From an uncultured Oscillospiraceae bacterium (GTDB lineage: Bacteria > Bacillota > Clostridia > Oscillospirales > Oscillospiraceae): 64,000 nt of DNA. Position 1 is the stretch's first letter, and the number at the start of each line of letters is the position of its first letter. The notes below the pieces were generated by a model, which saw nothing but the letters and a program-made list of their open reading frames with translations, was not told the origin of the DNA and made no database searches. Shown here piece by piece: positions 15,730 to 24,305 of the stretch. The position numbers were made by a program, and so were the translations under genes. The DNA lies in assembly GCA_934589065.1 (NCBI GenBank), contig CAKTNN010000007.1:10989-74988 (forward strand), in the 5' to 3' direction.

Positions 15730-18600
15730 ATGATTGATAAGGAACTGCAGAAGAGGGCCCTGGAGCCCGCAGCCAAGGGTGACCCCGCCCCCCGGGAAAA
15801 GGTGCTGAAGGTCGGCAAGATGATTACCGACGTGATTGAGCACAAGCTGGGAAAGGTCACCTCCAACGATGCCGAATACTGGGGTCTGGAGGCCGTCCTC
15901 ACCGACGAAATGTGCGACATCATGCTGGCAATGAAGGTTCGCAAGCCCCACACCGTGCCCGAGCTGTGGAAGCTGTGCAAGGTGAAAGAGGAAGACAAGG
16001 CACACTTCCAGGAGGTTCTGGATCAGCTGAGCTTCCTGGGCCTGCTGGAGTATGACTACGGCTACCACTACGATCACAACGGGCGCACCGCTCCCCAGTC
16101 CGAGCGGCGGTACTTTGTGCCCATGTACGTCCCCGGCTCTGCAGAGCTGCTGAACATTGATGAAAGCGGCAGCGGCGAAAAGCCCTGCTACGATGAGCGG
16201 GGCGAAATCTCCTACAATACCCGCCTGCAGGAGCATCCGGAGCTGGCTGCCTTCTTTGAGCGGATGACCTACGTGCCCCTGGCCGGTAAGACCCACCTGA
16301 TGCCTCCCGGCGGCGGCGGCGTTGGTATGCACGTCATTCCCGTAGAAAAGGCCATCCCCATGGAAAACCAGAGCCTGGATATCGAGCACCTGAGCTACTG
16401 GCTGAAGAAGTATGAGGGCCACATCGGCGTTGCCCAGTGCTCCTGCCGCGCCAGCCGCGGTGTGATGGGCGAGGGCTGCGCAGACGATCCCGCCTCCTGG
16501 TGTATTGGCGTGGGCGACTTCGCCGACTACTGCCGGGAAACCGGCAAGGGCCACGATATCACCTACGAAGAAGCCATGCGGATTCTGCAGAAGGCAGAGG
16601 ACAACGGCTTCGTCCACCAGATCACCAACATTGACGGCGAAAACAAGATCTTCGGCATCTGCAACTGCAACGTGCAGATCTGCAACGCTCTGAGAACCAG
16701 CCAGCTGTTCAATACCCCCAACCTTTCCCGCTCCGCATACACCGCCGAGGTGGAGCGCGAGAAGTGCGTGGCCTGCGGCAAGTGCGTAGAGTACTGCCCC
16801 GCCGGTGCCGTCAAGCTGGGCCAGAAGCTGTGCGATAAGGAAGGCAAGGTCGTGGAGTATCCCAAGCACGAGCTGCCCAACTCCATTTCCTGGGGCCCGG
16901 AGCACTGGGATCCCGACTACCGGGACAACAACCGGAAAAACTGCTACGACAAGGGTACCGCTCCCTGTAAGACCGCCTGCCCCGCTCACGTTGCCGTTCA
17001 GGGCTACCTGAAGCTGGCTGCCCAGGGCAAGTATCAGGAGGCCCTGGCCCTCATCAAGAAGGATAACCCCTTCCCCGCCATCTGCGGTCGTATCTGCAAC
17101 AAGCGCTGTGAAGAGGCCTGCACCCGCGGCACCATCGACGAGGCCGTCGCCATCGATGCCGTCAAGAAGTTCCTGGCTGAACAGGATCTGAACAGCGAAA
17201 CCCGCTACATTCCCCCTGTGGTCATCGCCTCCAACCGTCTGGAGCACTGGGCACAGAAAATCGCCATCATTGGCTCCGGCCCTGCAGGCCTTTCTGCTGC
17301 CTATTACCTTGCTACCAAGGGCTACAAGCCCACGGTCTTTGAAAAGAGCGCAAAGCCCGGCGGTATGCTGACCTACGGTATTCCCTCCTTTAAGCTTGAA
17401 AAGAACATCATCGATGCCGAAATCCAGGTGATCCGGGAGCTGGGCGTGGAAATCAAGTGCGGTGTAGAGGTCGGCAAGGATGTCACCATTCCCGAGCTCC
17501 GTGACCAGGGCTACGAGGCCTTCTATATCGCCATCGGCTGCCAGGGCGGTCGCCGTCCCGGTGTTGCAAACGACACCGCTGTGGGCACCTCCATTGCCGT
17601 GGAATTCCTGCACCATGCTCTGGAAGACGAGAACCAGAAGATGGAAGGAAACGTGGTGGTCGTAGGCGGCGGCAACGTTGCCGTGGACTGCGCAAAGACC
17701 GCAAAGCGCTTCGGCGCTGCCAAGGTTTCCATGGTCTGCCTGGAATCCCGGGAAACCATGCCTGCCTCCAATAACGAAATTTCCGAAACTCTGGAAGAGA
17801 ACATTGCCATCTGCAATGGCTGGGGCCCCAAGGAGCTGAAGGTGGACGAAAACGGTCGCGTCAGCGCCATCGTCTTCAAGAAGTGCCTGCGCACCATTGA
17901 TCCCGAAACCAAGCGTTTCTCCCCTGTCTACGATGAGAATGAAACCATGGAGCTGGATGCCGACCACGTGGTCTTTGCCATCGGTCAGGCCATCGAGTGG
18001 GGCGGCCTGCTGGAGGGCACCAAGGTGGAATTCTGGCGGGGCAACTATCCCGTTGCAGACAGCCTGACCTACCAGACCGCCGAACCCGATATCTTTGTGG
18101 GCGGCGATGTCTACCATGGGCCCAAGTTCGCCATCGATGCCATTGAAGAGGGCAAGTGCGCCGCCGAGTCCCTCCACCGGTATGTCCACAAGGGCGCCGA
18201 CATGAAGACCGGTCGGAACCGTCGGGATTTCATCATGCTGGATAAGGACAACATCCATGTAGAGGGCTACGACCACGCAGGCCGTCAGGAAGCCGGTATG
18301 GACGAAAGCATTCCCAAGCACTCCTTCCGGGATGCCCACAAGACCCTCACCGCCGAGCAGGTGAAGATTGAAACCGCAAGATGCCTGGGCTGCGGCGCCA
18401 GCTGGGTTGACCCCAACAAGTGCATTGGCTGCGGTGTCTGCACAACCAAGTGCGTATTCGATGCCATCCACCTGAAGCGGGATCACCCCGAGTGCTCCAA
18501 GATGATGAAGGCCGAGGACAAGGTCAAGGGCATTCTGCCCATGGCAGGCAAGCGCCTGGGCCAGACCATCGTCACCAAGCTGGGCGGTAAGAAAGACTGA
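15730..18600 (+). CDS. Multidomain iron-sulfur flavoprotein, GltD/NfnB-like NAD(P)H oxidoreductase
   Basis: 956 residues. The first 220 residues are unassigned. Then come CSC and further Cys/Trp-Cys motifs (from C237), a ferredoxin cluster CVACGKCVEYCP (346-357), a GltD-type N-terminal Fe-S domain (C413 TAC ... CGRICNKRCEEAC), the FAD Rossmann motif GSGPAGLS (515), the NAD(P) Rossmann motif GGGNVAVD (646), and a C-terminal CLGCG ... CIGCGVCTTKCVF cluster (885 on). It resembles the electron-transfer subunit family that includes GltD, NfnB and YgfK. Its codon use (mostly aag, ctg, gcc) suggests high expression. It sits between hypB and hypA and its stop overlaps the hypA start, so it probably supplies or takes electrons for a Ni-linked process. 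The real partner is unknown. Confidence 0.85.
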   Translation: MIDKELQKRALEPAAKGDPAPREKVLKVGKMITDVIEHKLGKVTSNDAEYWGLEAVLTDEMCDIMLAMKVRKPHTVPELWKLCKVKEEDKAHFQEVLDQLSFLGLLEYDYGYHYDHNGRTAPQSERRYFVPMYVPGSAELLNIDESGSGEKPCYDERGEISYNTRLQEHPELAAFFERMTYVPLAGKTHLMPPGGGGVGMHVIPVEKAIPMENQSLDIEHLSYWLKKYEGHIGVAQCSCRASRGVMGEGCADDPASWCIGVGDFADYCRETGKGHDITYEEAMRILQKAEDNGFVHQITNIDGENKIFGICNCNVQICNALRTSQLFNTPNLSRSAYTAEVEREKCVACGKCVEYCPAGAVKLGQKLCDKEGKVVEYPKHELPNSISWGPEHWDPDYRDNNRKNCYDKGTAPCKTACPAHVAVQGYLKLAAQGKYQEALALIKKDNPFPAICGRICNKRCEEACTRGTIDEAVAIDAVKKFLAEQDLNSETRYIPPVVIASNRLEHWAQKIAIIGSGPAGLSAAYYLATKGYKPTVFEKSAKPGGMLTYGIPSFKLEKNIIDAEIQVIRELGVEIKCGVEVGKDVTIPELRDQGYEAFYIAIGCQGGRRPGVANDTAVGTSIAVEFLHHALEDENQKMEGNVVVVGGGNVAVDCAKTAKRFGAAKVSMVCLESRETMPASNNEISETLEENIAICNGWGPKELKVDENGRVSAIVFKKCLRTIDPETKRFSPVYDENETMELDADHVVFAIGQAIEWGGLLEGTKVEFWRGNYPVADSLTYQTAEPDIFVGGDVYHGPKFAIDAIEEGKCAAESLHRYVHKGADMKTGRNRRDFIMLDKDNIHVEGYDHAGRQEAGMDESIPKHSFRDAHKTLTAEQVKIETARCLGCGASWVDPNKCIGCGVCTTKCVFDAIHLKRDHPECSKMMKAEDKVKGILPMAGKRLGQTIVTKLGGKKD

Positions 18601-18944
18601 TGCACGAATTAGGCGTTGTATTCCACATTGCGGACAGTGTGATGAATATTTGCCAGGAGAACCAGGGGCAGAGAGTGCGCCGGGTTACGCTGCAAATCGG
18701 AGAAGTATCTACGGTGATTCCCTCCTACCTGATCGATGTATGGAAGTGGAACTGTAAGCGTCACCCCATGCTGGAGGACTGTGAGCTCCTGTGGGAGCCC
18801 ATCCCCGCCATTACCTACTGCGAAAGCTGCGGAAAAACCTACCCCACCGTTCCCCAGGGCAAGATCTGTCCCCACTGCGGCAGCGAGCACACCTATTTGC
18901 AGCAAGGCAACGAGCTGGAAATAAAAGAGATCGCCATCGAATAA
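18600..18944 (+). CDS. hypA: Hydrogenase nickel incorporation protein HypA
   Basis: Nickel- and zinc-binding metallochaperone, 114 residues. The conserved N-terminal MHE supplies the nickel-binding His2. The zinc ribbon has C74xxC77 and C90xxC93 (CESCGKTYPTVPQGKICPHC). Its ATG overlaps the last base of the flavoprotein stop codon, so translation is coupled. HypC-F and hydrogenase structural genes are not in the window; the flanking terminators at 18959 and 19072 close the operon here. Confidence 0.93.
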   Translation: MHELGVVFHIADSVMNICQENQGQRVRRVTLQIGEVSTVIPSYLIDVWKWNCKRHPMLEDCELLWEPIPAITYCESCGKTYPTVPQGKICPHCGSEHTYLQQGNELEIKEIAIE

Positions 18945-18958
18945 ATAGAAGATTTTGC

Positions 18959-19000
18959 AAGAAGCGCAATGGCTCCGGTCATTGCGCTTCTTTGCGTTTT
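18959..19000 (+). terminator. Intrinsic terminator of the hypB operon
   Basis: AAGAAGCGCAATG/CATTGCGCTTCTT (13-bp stem, 8-base loop) followed by TGCGTTTT, 15 bases after hypA. Confidence 0.8.
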
Positions 19001-19071
19001 CGGGCGCAGTGCAAAAAGGGAAACGCCCGGTCGGGCATAATCGAGAAAAAAGGCACAGAATTGTTTCATAG

Positions 19072-19114
19072 AAAAACGTTTGCCCGTCAAGCAAATACAG
19101 GCAAACGCTTTTTT
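19072..19114 (+). terminator. Second terminator-like hairpin
   Basis: CGTTTGCC (19077-19084) pairs with GGCAAACG (19100-19107) and is followed by six T. The rest of the 319-base gap between hypA and nhaC is AT-rich with a small GCCCG/CGGGC hairpin near 19025; no known riboswitch was recognised. Confidence 0.55.
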
Positions 19115-19179
19115 CACCTTGTAGAGAGAATAATTTTTCATATTTTGCACTTACTAAATAAAATAATTTCATTTTTATA

Positions 19180-19208
19180 TTGACAATGATAATATATTAT
19201 GATAGCAT
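19180..19208 (+). promoter_or_regulatory. Probable promoter of the nhaC gene
   Basis: TTGACA (19180-19185), a 17-base spacer and TAGCAT (19203-19208) in an AT-rich stretch 56 bases before the nhaC start. The -10 element is weak. Confidence 0.6.
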
Positions 19209-19263
19209 AGCAGAAATTGATAAATTATTATCGCTTCTGGTCATAGAAAGGAGGCTGGTGACA

Positions 19264-20616
19264 ATGTATGGCGTATGGACGGTACTCCCGCCGATTCTCG
19301 TTATTGTGATTGCGCTGGTAAAGAAGGACGTCGTAGCTTCGCTGCTCATCGGCATTACCGCCGCCTCCGTCATTGCCAACGGTCTCAGTTTTCTAGCCCC
19401 CATTGTGGATGAATATATGCTCCAGGGCTGGCAAAACAACGCCCAGCTGCTCCTGACCATTGTGATTGTCGGGGTGCTCATGGGGCAGATCAATGCCTGC
19501 GGCGGCTTCGGGGCCCTGTCTAAGGCCATTGAAAAGCGAGTGACCACCCGCCGGGGAGCAAAACTTCTGTCCTGGCTGCTGTGTATCCTCTGTGCAACGG
19601 ATGACGGCATGGCAACAGTGGGCGCAGGCACGGTCGCCCGGAGCATTACAGACCATTACCGCATTCCCAGAGAAAAGCTTGCCTACATTGTATCCTCCAC
19701 CGGCTCCAATTTTCTGAGCATGATGCCCTACTCCATGTATATTCTCTTTGGGGCCGGCATTCTTTCCGGCTTCACGGGAACGGACGGCTACGGGGTCTAC
19801 CTAAAATCCGTCCCCTGGAACTTCTTCGCCATCGGCTCTATTCTTGCCGCCGGGCTCTTCGCCGCAGAAATCCTTCCGGATTTTGGCCCAATGAAAAAGC
19901 GGGAAGCCCGCTGCATGGAGCCGGACTTCTCCTACGGGGAGTATGGCGCCGTTCCCCTGCTGGATACCGATCAGGCCCCGGACGGCGACATCGGCGCGTT
20001 CGTCATCCCCATTGCGGCAATGCTGCTGGTGTTTTTCCTCTCCTATCTTCGCACCGGAACCTTTCAAATGGCCTCTGCCGCCCTGTTTGGTGCTGTGGTT
20101 GCCTTTGTTTACCCCATTATCCGGGGGCAGATGCACTTCCGGGATATTTCCGGACGGGTCTTTTCCAGTTTTAAAAGCATTGCGCCCATGTTTATGATCC
20201 TGCTGCTGGCCTTCACCTTTGCTTCTGCCGTGAATGACCTGGGCTTTGGGGACTACATGGTTGCCCTCCTCAGCGGCGGCATTCCCAGGCAGTTTCTACC
20301 GGCAGCCGCATTCCTTTTGGGCGGTCTGGTTGCCTACTGCACCGGAAGCTTCGCCAGCGGCGTGATTATCATCAGCCCCGTGATGCTCCCCCTGGCAGGC
20401 GCTCTGGGGCTATCCATCCCCCTGGTGTTCGCCGCCTGCATGGGCGGCTCCCAGTTTGGGGATCAGACCTCTCCCGTATCGGATATCTTCATCATGTCCT
20501 CCATGGCCTCCGGCGTGGATGTGGCCCAGAGTGCCCAGGTGCTCCTGCCCTACAAGCTGATTCTGTTTTTAATCTGCGCAATCGCCTATCTGGCGGTGGG
20601 CTGGATTCTGTTCTGA
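19264..20616 (+). CDS. nhaC: NhaC family Na+/H+ antiporter-like transporter
   Basis: Integral membrane protein of 450 residues with about 11-12 hydrophobic segments. It starts MYGVWTVLPPILVIVIALVK. Family-like segments are LCATDDGMATVGAGTVARSI (about 110-130), SSTGSNFLSMMPYS and CMGGSQFGDQTSPVSD in the C-terminal half. I take the ATG at 19264, which follows AAAGGAGG, over the longer frame from 19180, whose extra 28 codons cover the promoter. Members exchange Na+ with H+ or with substrates such as malate/lactate or amino acids. The DauR-type regulator and aminopeptidase that follow leave an amino-acid-linked role open. Confidence 0.82.
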   Translation: MYGVWTVLPPILVIVIALVKKDVVASLLIGITAASVIANGLSFLAPIVDEYMLQGWQNNAQLLLTIVIVGVLMGQINACGGFGALSKAIEKRVTTRRGAKLLSWLLCILCATDDGMATVGAGTVARSITDHYRIPREKLAYIVSSTGSNFLSMMPYSMYILFGAGILSGFTGTDGYGVYLKSVPWNFFAIGSILAAGLFAAEILPDFGPMKKREARCMEPDFSYGEYGAVPLLDTDQAPDGDIGAFVIPIAAMLLVFFLSYLRTGTFQMASAALFGAVVAFVYPIIRGQMHFRDISGRVFSSFKSIAPMFMILLLAFTFASAVNDLGFGDYMVALLSGGIPRQFLPAAAFLLGGLVAYCTGSFASGVIIISPVMLPLAGALGLSIPLVFAACMGGSQFGDQTSPVSDIFIMSSMASGVDVAQSAQVLLPYKLILFLICAIAYLAVGWILF

Positions 20617-20646
20617 CCGTCACCCGGCATAAAAATCGGAAAAACC

Positions 20647-20675
20647 TTCAAAGTGAGAAAGAATTGTGCTATACT
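20647..20675 (+). promoter_or_regulatory. Promoter of the DauR-type regulator gene
   Basis: TTCAAA (20647-20652), a 17-base spacer and TATACT (20670-20675), 44 bases before the ATG. Confidence 0.65.
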
Positions 20676-20718
20676 GATCAGGCAAAAATTCAACGAATGA
20701 CGGAAAGGAATCTGCACA

Positions 20719-21411
20719 ATGGACGCTTTGATGATTTTGATGAACTTCCTGACGGATGCCCTCGGCCCTGACTACAATGTTGTTTTCTACAATCTCCGGG
20801 AGGATGCTATTGGCACCTGCATCGAAACCGATGCCGTTTCCCGGACGGCTGCCCAGTTTTCCAGGCCTCTGCCGGAAAAAATCGGGGGAATGGTTGCATC
20901 CGGCGCGCTGAAACCCAATGCCTACTGCACCGCCTTGACCACCATCTACGACGGAGAAAAGGTTGCCAACACCGGCCTATTGTATGTCAAGCAGCCGGAA
21001 ATGGGCATTGACGGAATTTTGGCAATCAATTTCCGGGAGAACAAATACTTTGAAATTGCCCAGGAGCTTCTTTATATGTCCAATCTGGACACCAAGCTCT
21101 CCATGCCCTTTAGTCTGCTGCACAATCTCAAAAATCGGGATGACTGCATCGAAATCAGCACCGTAGAAAAGCCGGAAACCCCCACCGTGGCAGAGCACGC
21201 CGCAGAGCGGATTGACGAGGCCATTCTAAATGTCATGGGCAAGGATGCCCAATCCCCGGAAAAGTTCAACCCCAAGGTTCGCAGAGCCATCATGGCGGAG
21301 CTGGTCTCGGCGGATGTCTTTACGGTAAAAGGCATGATCACCCAGGCAGCGGAAAAGCTCTACTGCTCTGAGGTTTCCATTTATCGTTACATTGCGAATC
21401 TGAAAAAATAG
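20719..21411 (+). CDS. YheO/DauR-like PAS-HTH transcriptional regulator
   Basis: 230 residues. The N-terminal half (about 1-120) is a YheO-type PAS domain, with ALGPDYNVVFYNL near the start and GIDGILAINF around 95-105. The C-terminal 60 residues form a DauR-type helix-turn-helix (KVRRAIMAEL, FTVKGMITQAAEKLYCSEVS, IYRYI). Relatives control D-amino-acid or other amino-acid catabolism by sensing a small ligand through the PAS domain. It lies between an NhaC carrier and an M29 aminopeptidase/MFS pair and plausibly controls one or both; no operator was identified. Confidence 0.82.
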   Translation: MDALMILMNFLTDALGPDYNVVFYNLREDAIGTCIETDAVSRTAAQFSRPLPEKIGGMVASGALKPNAYCTALTTIYDGEKVANTGLLYVKQPEMGIDGILAINFRENKYFEIAQELLYMSNLDTKLSMPFSLLHNLKNRDDCIEISTVEKPETPTVAEHAAERIDEAILNVMGKDAQSPEKFNPKVRRAIMAELVSADVFTVKGMITQAAEKLYCSEVSIYRYIANLKK

Positions 21412-21498
21412 CACCGGGTGCTTCCCTTCCAAGGATGCCCCGGCAGAGTATATTTACCCCGCCCGGTGGGCGTCATATAACGAGAAGGGAAGTATATC

Positions 21499-22686
21499 AT
21501 GGATTTTCAGGAAAAACTAAGCAAGTATGCGGAAGTTTTGGTGAAGATCGGTCTGGATCTGCGAAAGGGTCAACCCGTTTGCATTGAATCCCCTGTAGAG
21601 GAATCGGTGCTTGCCGCCGAAATTGCCCGGCAGGCCTATCTGGCAGGTGCCTCTGAGGTAGAGGTGCTGTGGAAATGCGATTCTCTCCAGGCGATCCAGC
21701 TGGCCCACCAAGACCTTTCTGTAACCCAAGCCCACACCTCCCTGGCAGAGCATTGCGCTGCCAAAGGCGCCGGTTTTATCCGGCTGGATACCGTAGATCT
21801 GACCACCTTTTCCGGCCTGAGCCCCGAAAAGGTAAACCAAAAGGCTGCCGCCGATGTGGCTGCCCGGAGCATTTTCCGGGAGAAAGCCGGAGAATGCGGT
21901 CAGACCATTGCCTGTGTTCCCACCCAGAGCTGGGCAGACCTTGTCTACCCGGATCTTCCCCAGGAGCAGCGTCTGAGCGCCCTGTGGGACGCCGTATTCG
22001 CCTGCTGCCGCTGCGACTGTGCAGACCCCGTGGCAGCCTGGAAAAAGTACATTGCCGACACCACCCTGCGCAAGCAGAAGCTGGACAGCAAGCAGTACAA
22101 GGCATTCCACTACCGCAGCGCCAAAACCGACCTGACCATCGCCCCCGTAGACCACCAGATGTGGATGGGCGGCTGTATGGAAATGCCCGATGGGCGAGTA
22201 TTTGTGCCCAACATTCCCACGGAGGAGGTTTTCACCACCCCCAACAAGTATTCTGCAAACGGCTATGTATCCTCTACAAAGCCGCTGAATTATAGAGGAC
22301 AGATTATCGACGGATTCAAGCTGTATCTGGAGAACGGCAAAATCGTCCGCTATGAAGCAGAACAGGGAGAGGCGCTGCTGGGTTCCATTCTTGACATTGA
22401 CGAAGGCGGCCGTTATTTCGGAGAGATGGCACTTATCGATCAGGCCTCCCCCATCGCCAGCTTGAACCGCGTTTTCTATACCACGCTGTACGATGAAAAC
22501 GCCTCCTGTCATTTGGCTATCGGCAATGCTTACGGCCCCAACGATGCTGCACTGCGGGAAAAGCTCGGCTTCAACGATTGCCAGCTCCACGTGGACTTTA
22601 TGATTGGCTCGGATGATATGTGCATCCAGGGCCAGTTGGCAGACGGAACCTGGGAACTCATTATGTCCGACGGTCATTGGGTGTAA
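21499..22686 (+). CDS. M29 family aminopeptidase
   Basis: Co/Zn-type leucyl aminopeptidase family (AmpS/PepS-like), 395 residues, cytosolic. Likely metal ligands lie in IPTEEVFTTP (Glu), RYFGEMALID (Glu), SCHLAIGNAY (His) and LHVDFMIGSDDM (His, Asp), in the usual order in the C-terminal half. The ATG at 21499 follows GAGAAGGGAAG. An MFS carrier starts 24 bases downstream, so import of a peptide or amino-acid derivative followed by N-terminal cleavage is a fair reading. Confidence 0.9.
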   Translation: MDFQEKLSKYAEVLVKIGLDLRKGQPVCIESPVEESVLAAEIARQAYLAGASEVEVLWKCDSLQAIQLAHQDLSVTQAHTSLAEHCAAKGAGFIRLDTVDLTTFSGLSPEKVNQKAAADVAARSIFREKAGECGQTIACVPTQSWADLVYPDLPQEQRLSALWDAVFACCRCDCADPVAAWKKYIADTTLRKQKLDSKQYKAFHYRSAKTDLTIAPVDHQMWMGGCMEMPDGRVFVPNIPTEEVFTTPNKYSANGYVSSTKPLNYRGQIIDGFKLYLENGKIVRYEAEQGEALLGSILDIDEGGRYFGEMALIDQASPIASLNRVFYTTLYDENASCHLAIGNAYGPNDAALREKLGFNDCQLHVDFMIGSDDMCIQGQLADGTWELIMSDGHWV

Positions 22687-22710
22687 GATTACAGAAAGGA
22701 AGATCTACTT

Positions 22711-23916
22711 ATGAGCAACAAAACCAAAATCTTTGTGATGAGTTCTGCGAACTACATCATTAGTGCCCTGTTCAATACGCTGACCTCCGTCCTCGCCGCC
22801 TACTTTGCAGGCGATGTGGGCATGAGCGCCGGCATGATGGGCATCTTCTTCTCCATGGGCGGTGTGCTCACCGCCGTTGCCATGACCCTGCCCGGTCGCT
22901 TTGTGGATAAGGTAGGCGCCAAGAAGGGCATGATCATTACCTGCATTGCCCAGCTGGTGGCCTTCGCCCTGTTCCCCGTGGCAAATTCCGCCATTATGCT
23001 GATGGTTCTGGTTTCCATCAACTCCCTGGCAACCGCCCTGTGCACCCCCTGCAACACCCAGGTGCTCCGCGCTCTGGATGTGAAGGATCCCGCCAAGATG
23101 CTCCGTGTGAATATGATCAGCTCCTCCCTGGGCGGCATGGTTTGCTCCGCTCTGGCTGCCCGGCTGATTGAAAACGGCGGCATGACCTGGAGAGATTCCT
23201 TCTGGGTGTTCTTCGCCATCTCCCTGGTAGTCGGCGTCATCGGTATGCTTGTCATTGCCAAGGTGGATGTTGACTTCACCGGCATCAAGACCGTAAAGGA
23301 AAAGGATGCCTCCGCCGAGGCCGCCGCCAAGAGCTACAAGTTCACCAAGAGCGAAACCACCAGCTGCGTTGCCCTGTGCCTGCTGTACATCGGCTATATG
23401 GGTGTCGGCATTTCCCTGTCCATGTGGCTGCCTGCGCTGCTTGCCGGTAAGGGCTTTGACGGTGTTTCCGCCTCCCTGCCCACCACGGTTGCCACCGTTG
23501 TGCAGCTGCTGTGCTACTTCTTCCTGCCCACCATTGCCGCCAAGGCTCTGCGTACCACTAAGATCACCCCTGTGGTTGCTGCCGTGAACATCCTGTGTGT
23601 ATTTGGTATGCTGCTGTCCGGCAACATCGGTATTGTCGTAGTCGCCCGCGCCGTTCTGGCAATTACCATGAGCTTCCTGTCCATGCACGTTCAGTCCGAT
23701 ATGGCAAGAGTTGCTCCCCGTCTGGCAGCCGGTCGCTATAGCTCCATCATTCTGGCCTCTGCCAACGCCGGTGGCGTTGTGGCAGTTGTGCTGCTGGGCT
23801 TCCTGACCAGCATGACCGCTCAGGTTACCATGCTGGTGCTCTTCGCCGTAATCGGTGTGGTTGGCGCTGCAATGTTCATTAAGCCCGACCAGAGCATCAC
23901 CGCAGAAAGAGCATAA
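22711..23916 (+). CDS. Major facilitator superfamily transporter
   Basis: 401 residues, 12 predicted membrane segments. The loop between helices 2 and 3 reads PGRFVDKVGAKKGM, the MFS motif A position. The central cytoplasmic loop (about 190-210) carries KTVKEKDASAEAAAKSYKF. Codon use is strongly biased (aag, ctg, gcc, acc), suggesting good expression. It follows the M29 peptidase by 24 bases behind AGAAAGGA and ends before a strong terminator. Substrate is unknown; amino acids, peptides or organic anions are all possible. Confidence 0.85.
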   Translation: MSNKTKIFVMSSANYIISALFNTLTSVLAAYFAGDVGMSAGMMGIFFSMGGVLTAVAMTLPGRFVDKVGAKKGMIITCIAQLVAFALFPVANSAIMLMVLVSINSLATALCTPCNTQVLRALDVKDPAKMLRVNMISSSLGGMVCSALAARLIENGGMTWRDSFWVFFAISLVVGVIGMLVIAKVDVDFTGIKTVKEKDASAEAAAKSYKFTKSETTSCVALCLLYIGYMGVGISLSMWLPALLAGKGFDGVSASLPTTVATVVQLLCYFFLPTIAAKALRTTKITPVVAAVNILCVFGMLLSGNIGIVVVARAVLAITMSFLSMHVQSDMARVAPRLAAGRYSSIILASANAGGVVAVVLLGFLTSMTAQVTMLVLFAVIGVVGAAMFIKPDQSITAERA

Positions 23917-23931
23917 ATTTTCCCGCCGCCC

Positions 23932-23966
23932 TTTGGCAGCCCCCAAAAGGGGCTGCCAAAAATTTT
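23932..23966 (+). terminator. Intrinsic terminator after the MFS gene
   Basis: TTTGGCAGCCCC/GGGGCTGCCAAA, a 12-bp perfect stem followed by AATTTT. Confidence 0.85.
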
Positions 23967-23989
23967 GGCCGCAAACCCGGGGTTATATC

Positions 23990-24017
23990 TTGACAATTGG
24001 GAATATTATGGTATAAT
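23990..24017 (+). promoter_or_regulatory. Promoter of the tRNA-Thr/tRNA-Tyr pair
   Basis: TTGACA (23990-23995), a 16-base spacer and TATAAT (24012-24017), 28 bases before the first tRNA base. Confidence 0.8.
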
Positions 24018-24045
24018 ACAAAGGCTTTCCGTGAGCGGATAACCT

Positions 24046-24121
24046 GCCGGTATAGCTCAGTTGGTAGAGCAGCTGATTTGTAATCAGCAGGTCGGGGGTT
24101 CGAGTCCGTCTACCGGCTCCA
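24046..24121 (+). tRNA. tRNA-Thr (anticodon TGT)
   Basis: Full cloverleaf of 76 bases: acceptor GCCGGTA/TACCGGC, D-arm GCTCAGTTGGTAGAGC, anticodon loop TTTGTAA between GCTGA and TCAGC, T-loop TTCGAGT, discriminator T and an encoded CCA (24119-24121). Confidence 0.97.
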
Positions 24122-24142
24122 CACAAAAGGCAAAGTGAATAT

Positions 24143-24227
24143 GGGGGAATTCCCGAGTGGCCAAAGGGGACAGACTGTAAATCTGCTGCTTATAGCTTCG
24201 GTGGTTCGAATCCACCTTCCCCCACCA
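24143..24227 (+). tRNA. tRNA-Tyr (anticodon GTA)
   Basis: Class-II tRNA with a long variable arm: acceptor GGGGGAA/TTCCCCC, anticodon loop CTGTAAA within CAGA/TCTG, variable arm CTGCTTATAGC, T-arm GGTGG-TTCGAAT-CCACC, discriminator A and an encoded CCA. It is 21 bases downstream of tRNA-Thr. Confidence 0.96.
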
Positions 24228-24233
24228 GAAAAA

Positions 24234-24262
24234 GGCATCACCGTCAGGTGGTGCCCTTTTTT
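24234..24262 (+). terminator. Terminator of the tRNA operon
   Basis: GGCATCACC/GGTGGTGCC with a GTCA loop and one G-T pair, followed by six T. Confidence 0.8.
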
Positions 24263-24278
24263 GCGTGGGATCCGGGAA

Positions 24279-24305
24279 GTGGATTCGAACCCACCTTTCC
24301 CCCAC
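24279..24305 (+). pseudogene. Decayed tRNA 3' end (T-arm plus acceptor strand)
   Basis: GTGGATTCGAACCCAC then CTTTCCCCCACA closely repeats the T-arm and 3' acceptor strand of the tRNA-Tyr that ends 52 bases upstream. No D-arm or anticodon arm precedes it. It could be a remnant of a tandem tRNA-Tyr copy or an old integration (att-like) duplicate. No integrase lies nearby. Confidence 0.5.

Noticed and set aside
15703..18486. A 927-codon open frame on the minus strand
   Set aside because: It lies wholly opposite the iron-sulfur flavoprotein gene, has low-complexity His/Gly/Gln/Val-rich translation and no ribosome site. It is an artefact of GC-rich third positions in the real gene.
18945..19263. 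A riboswitch ahead of nhaC
   Set aside because: The gap holds two hairpins that read better as terminators of the hyp operon, and I could not match any known aptamer consensus.
22705..23946. A 413-codon minus-strand frame rich in Gly, His, Asn and Gln
   Set aside because: Antisense of the MFS carrier; the biased codons of that gene create long false frames.
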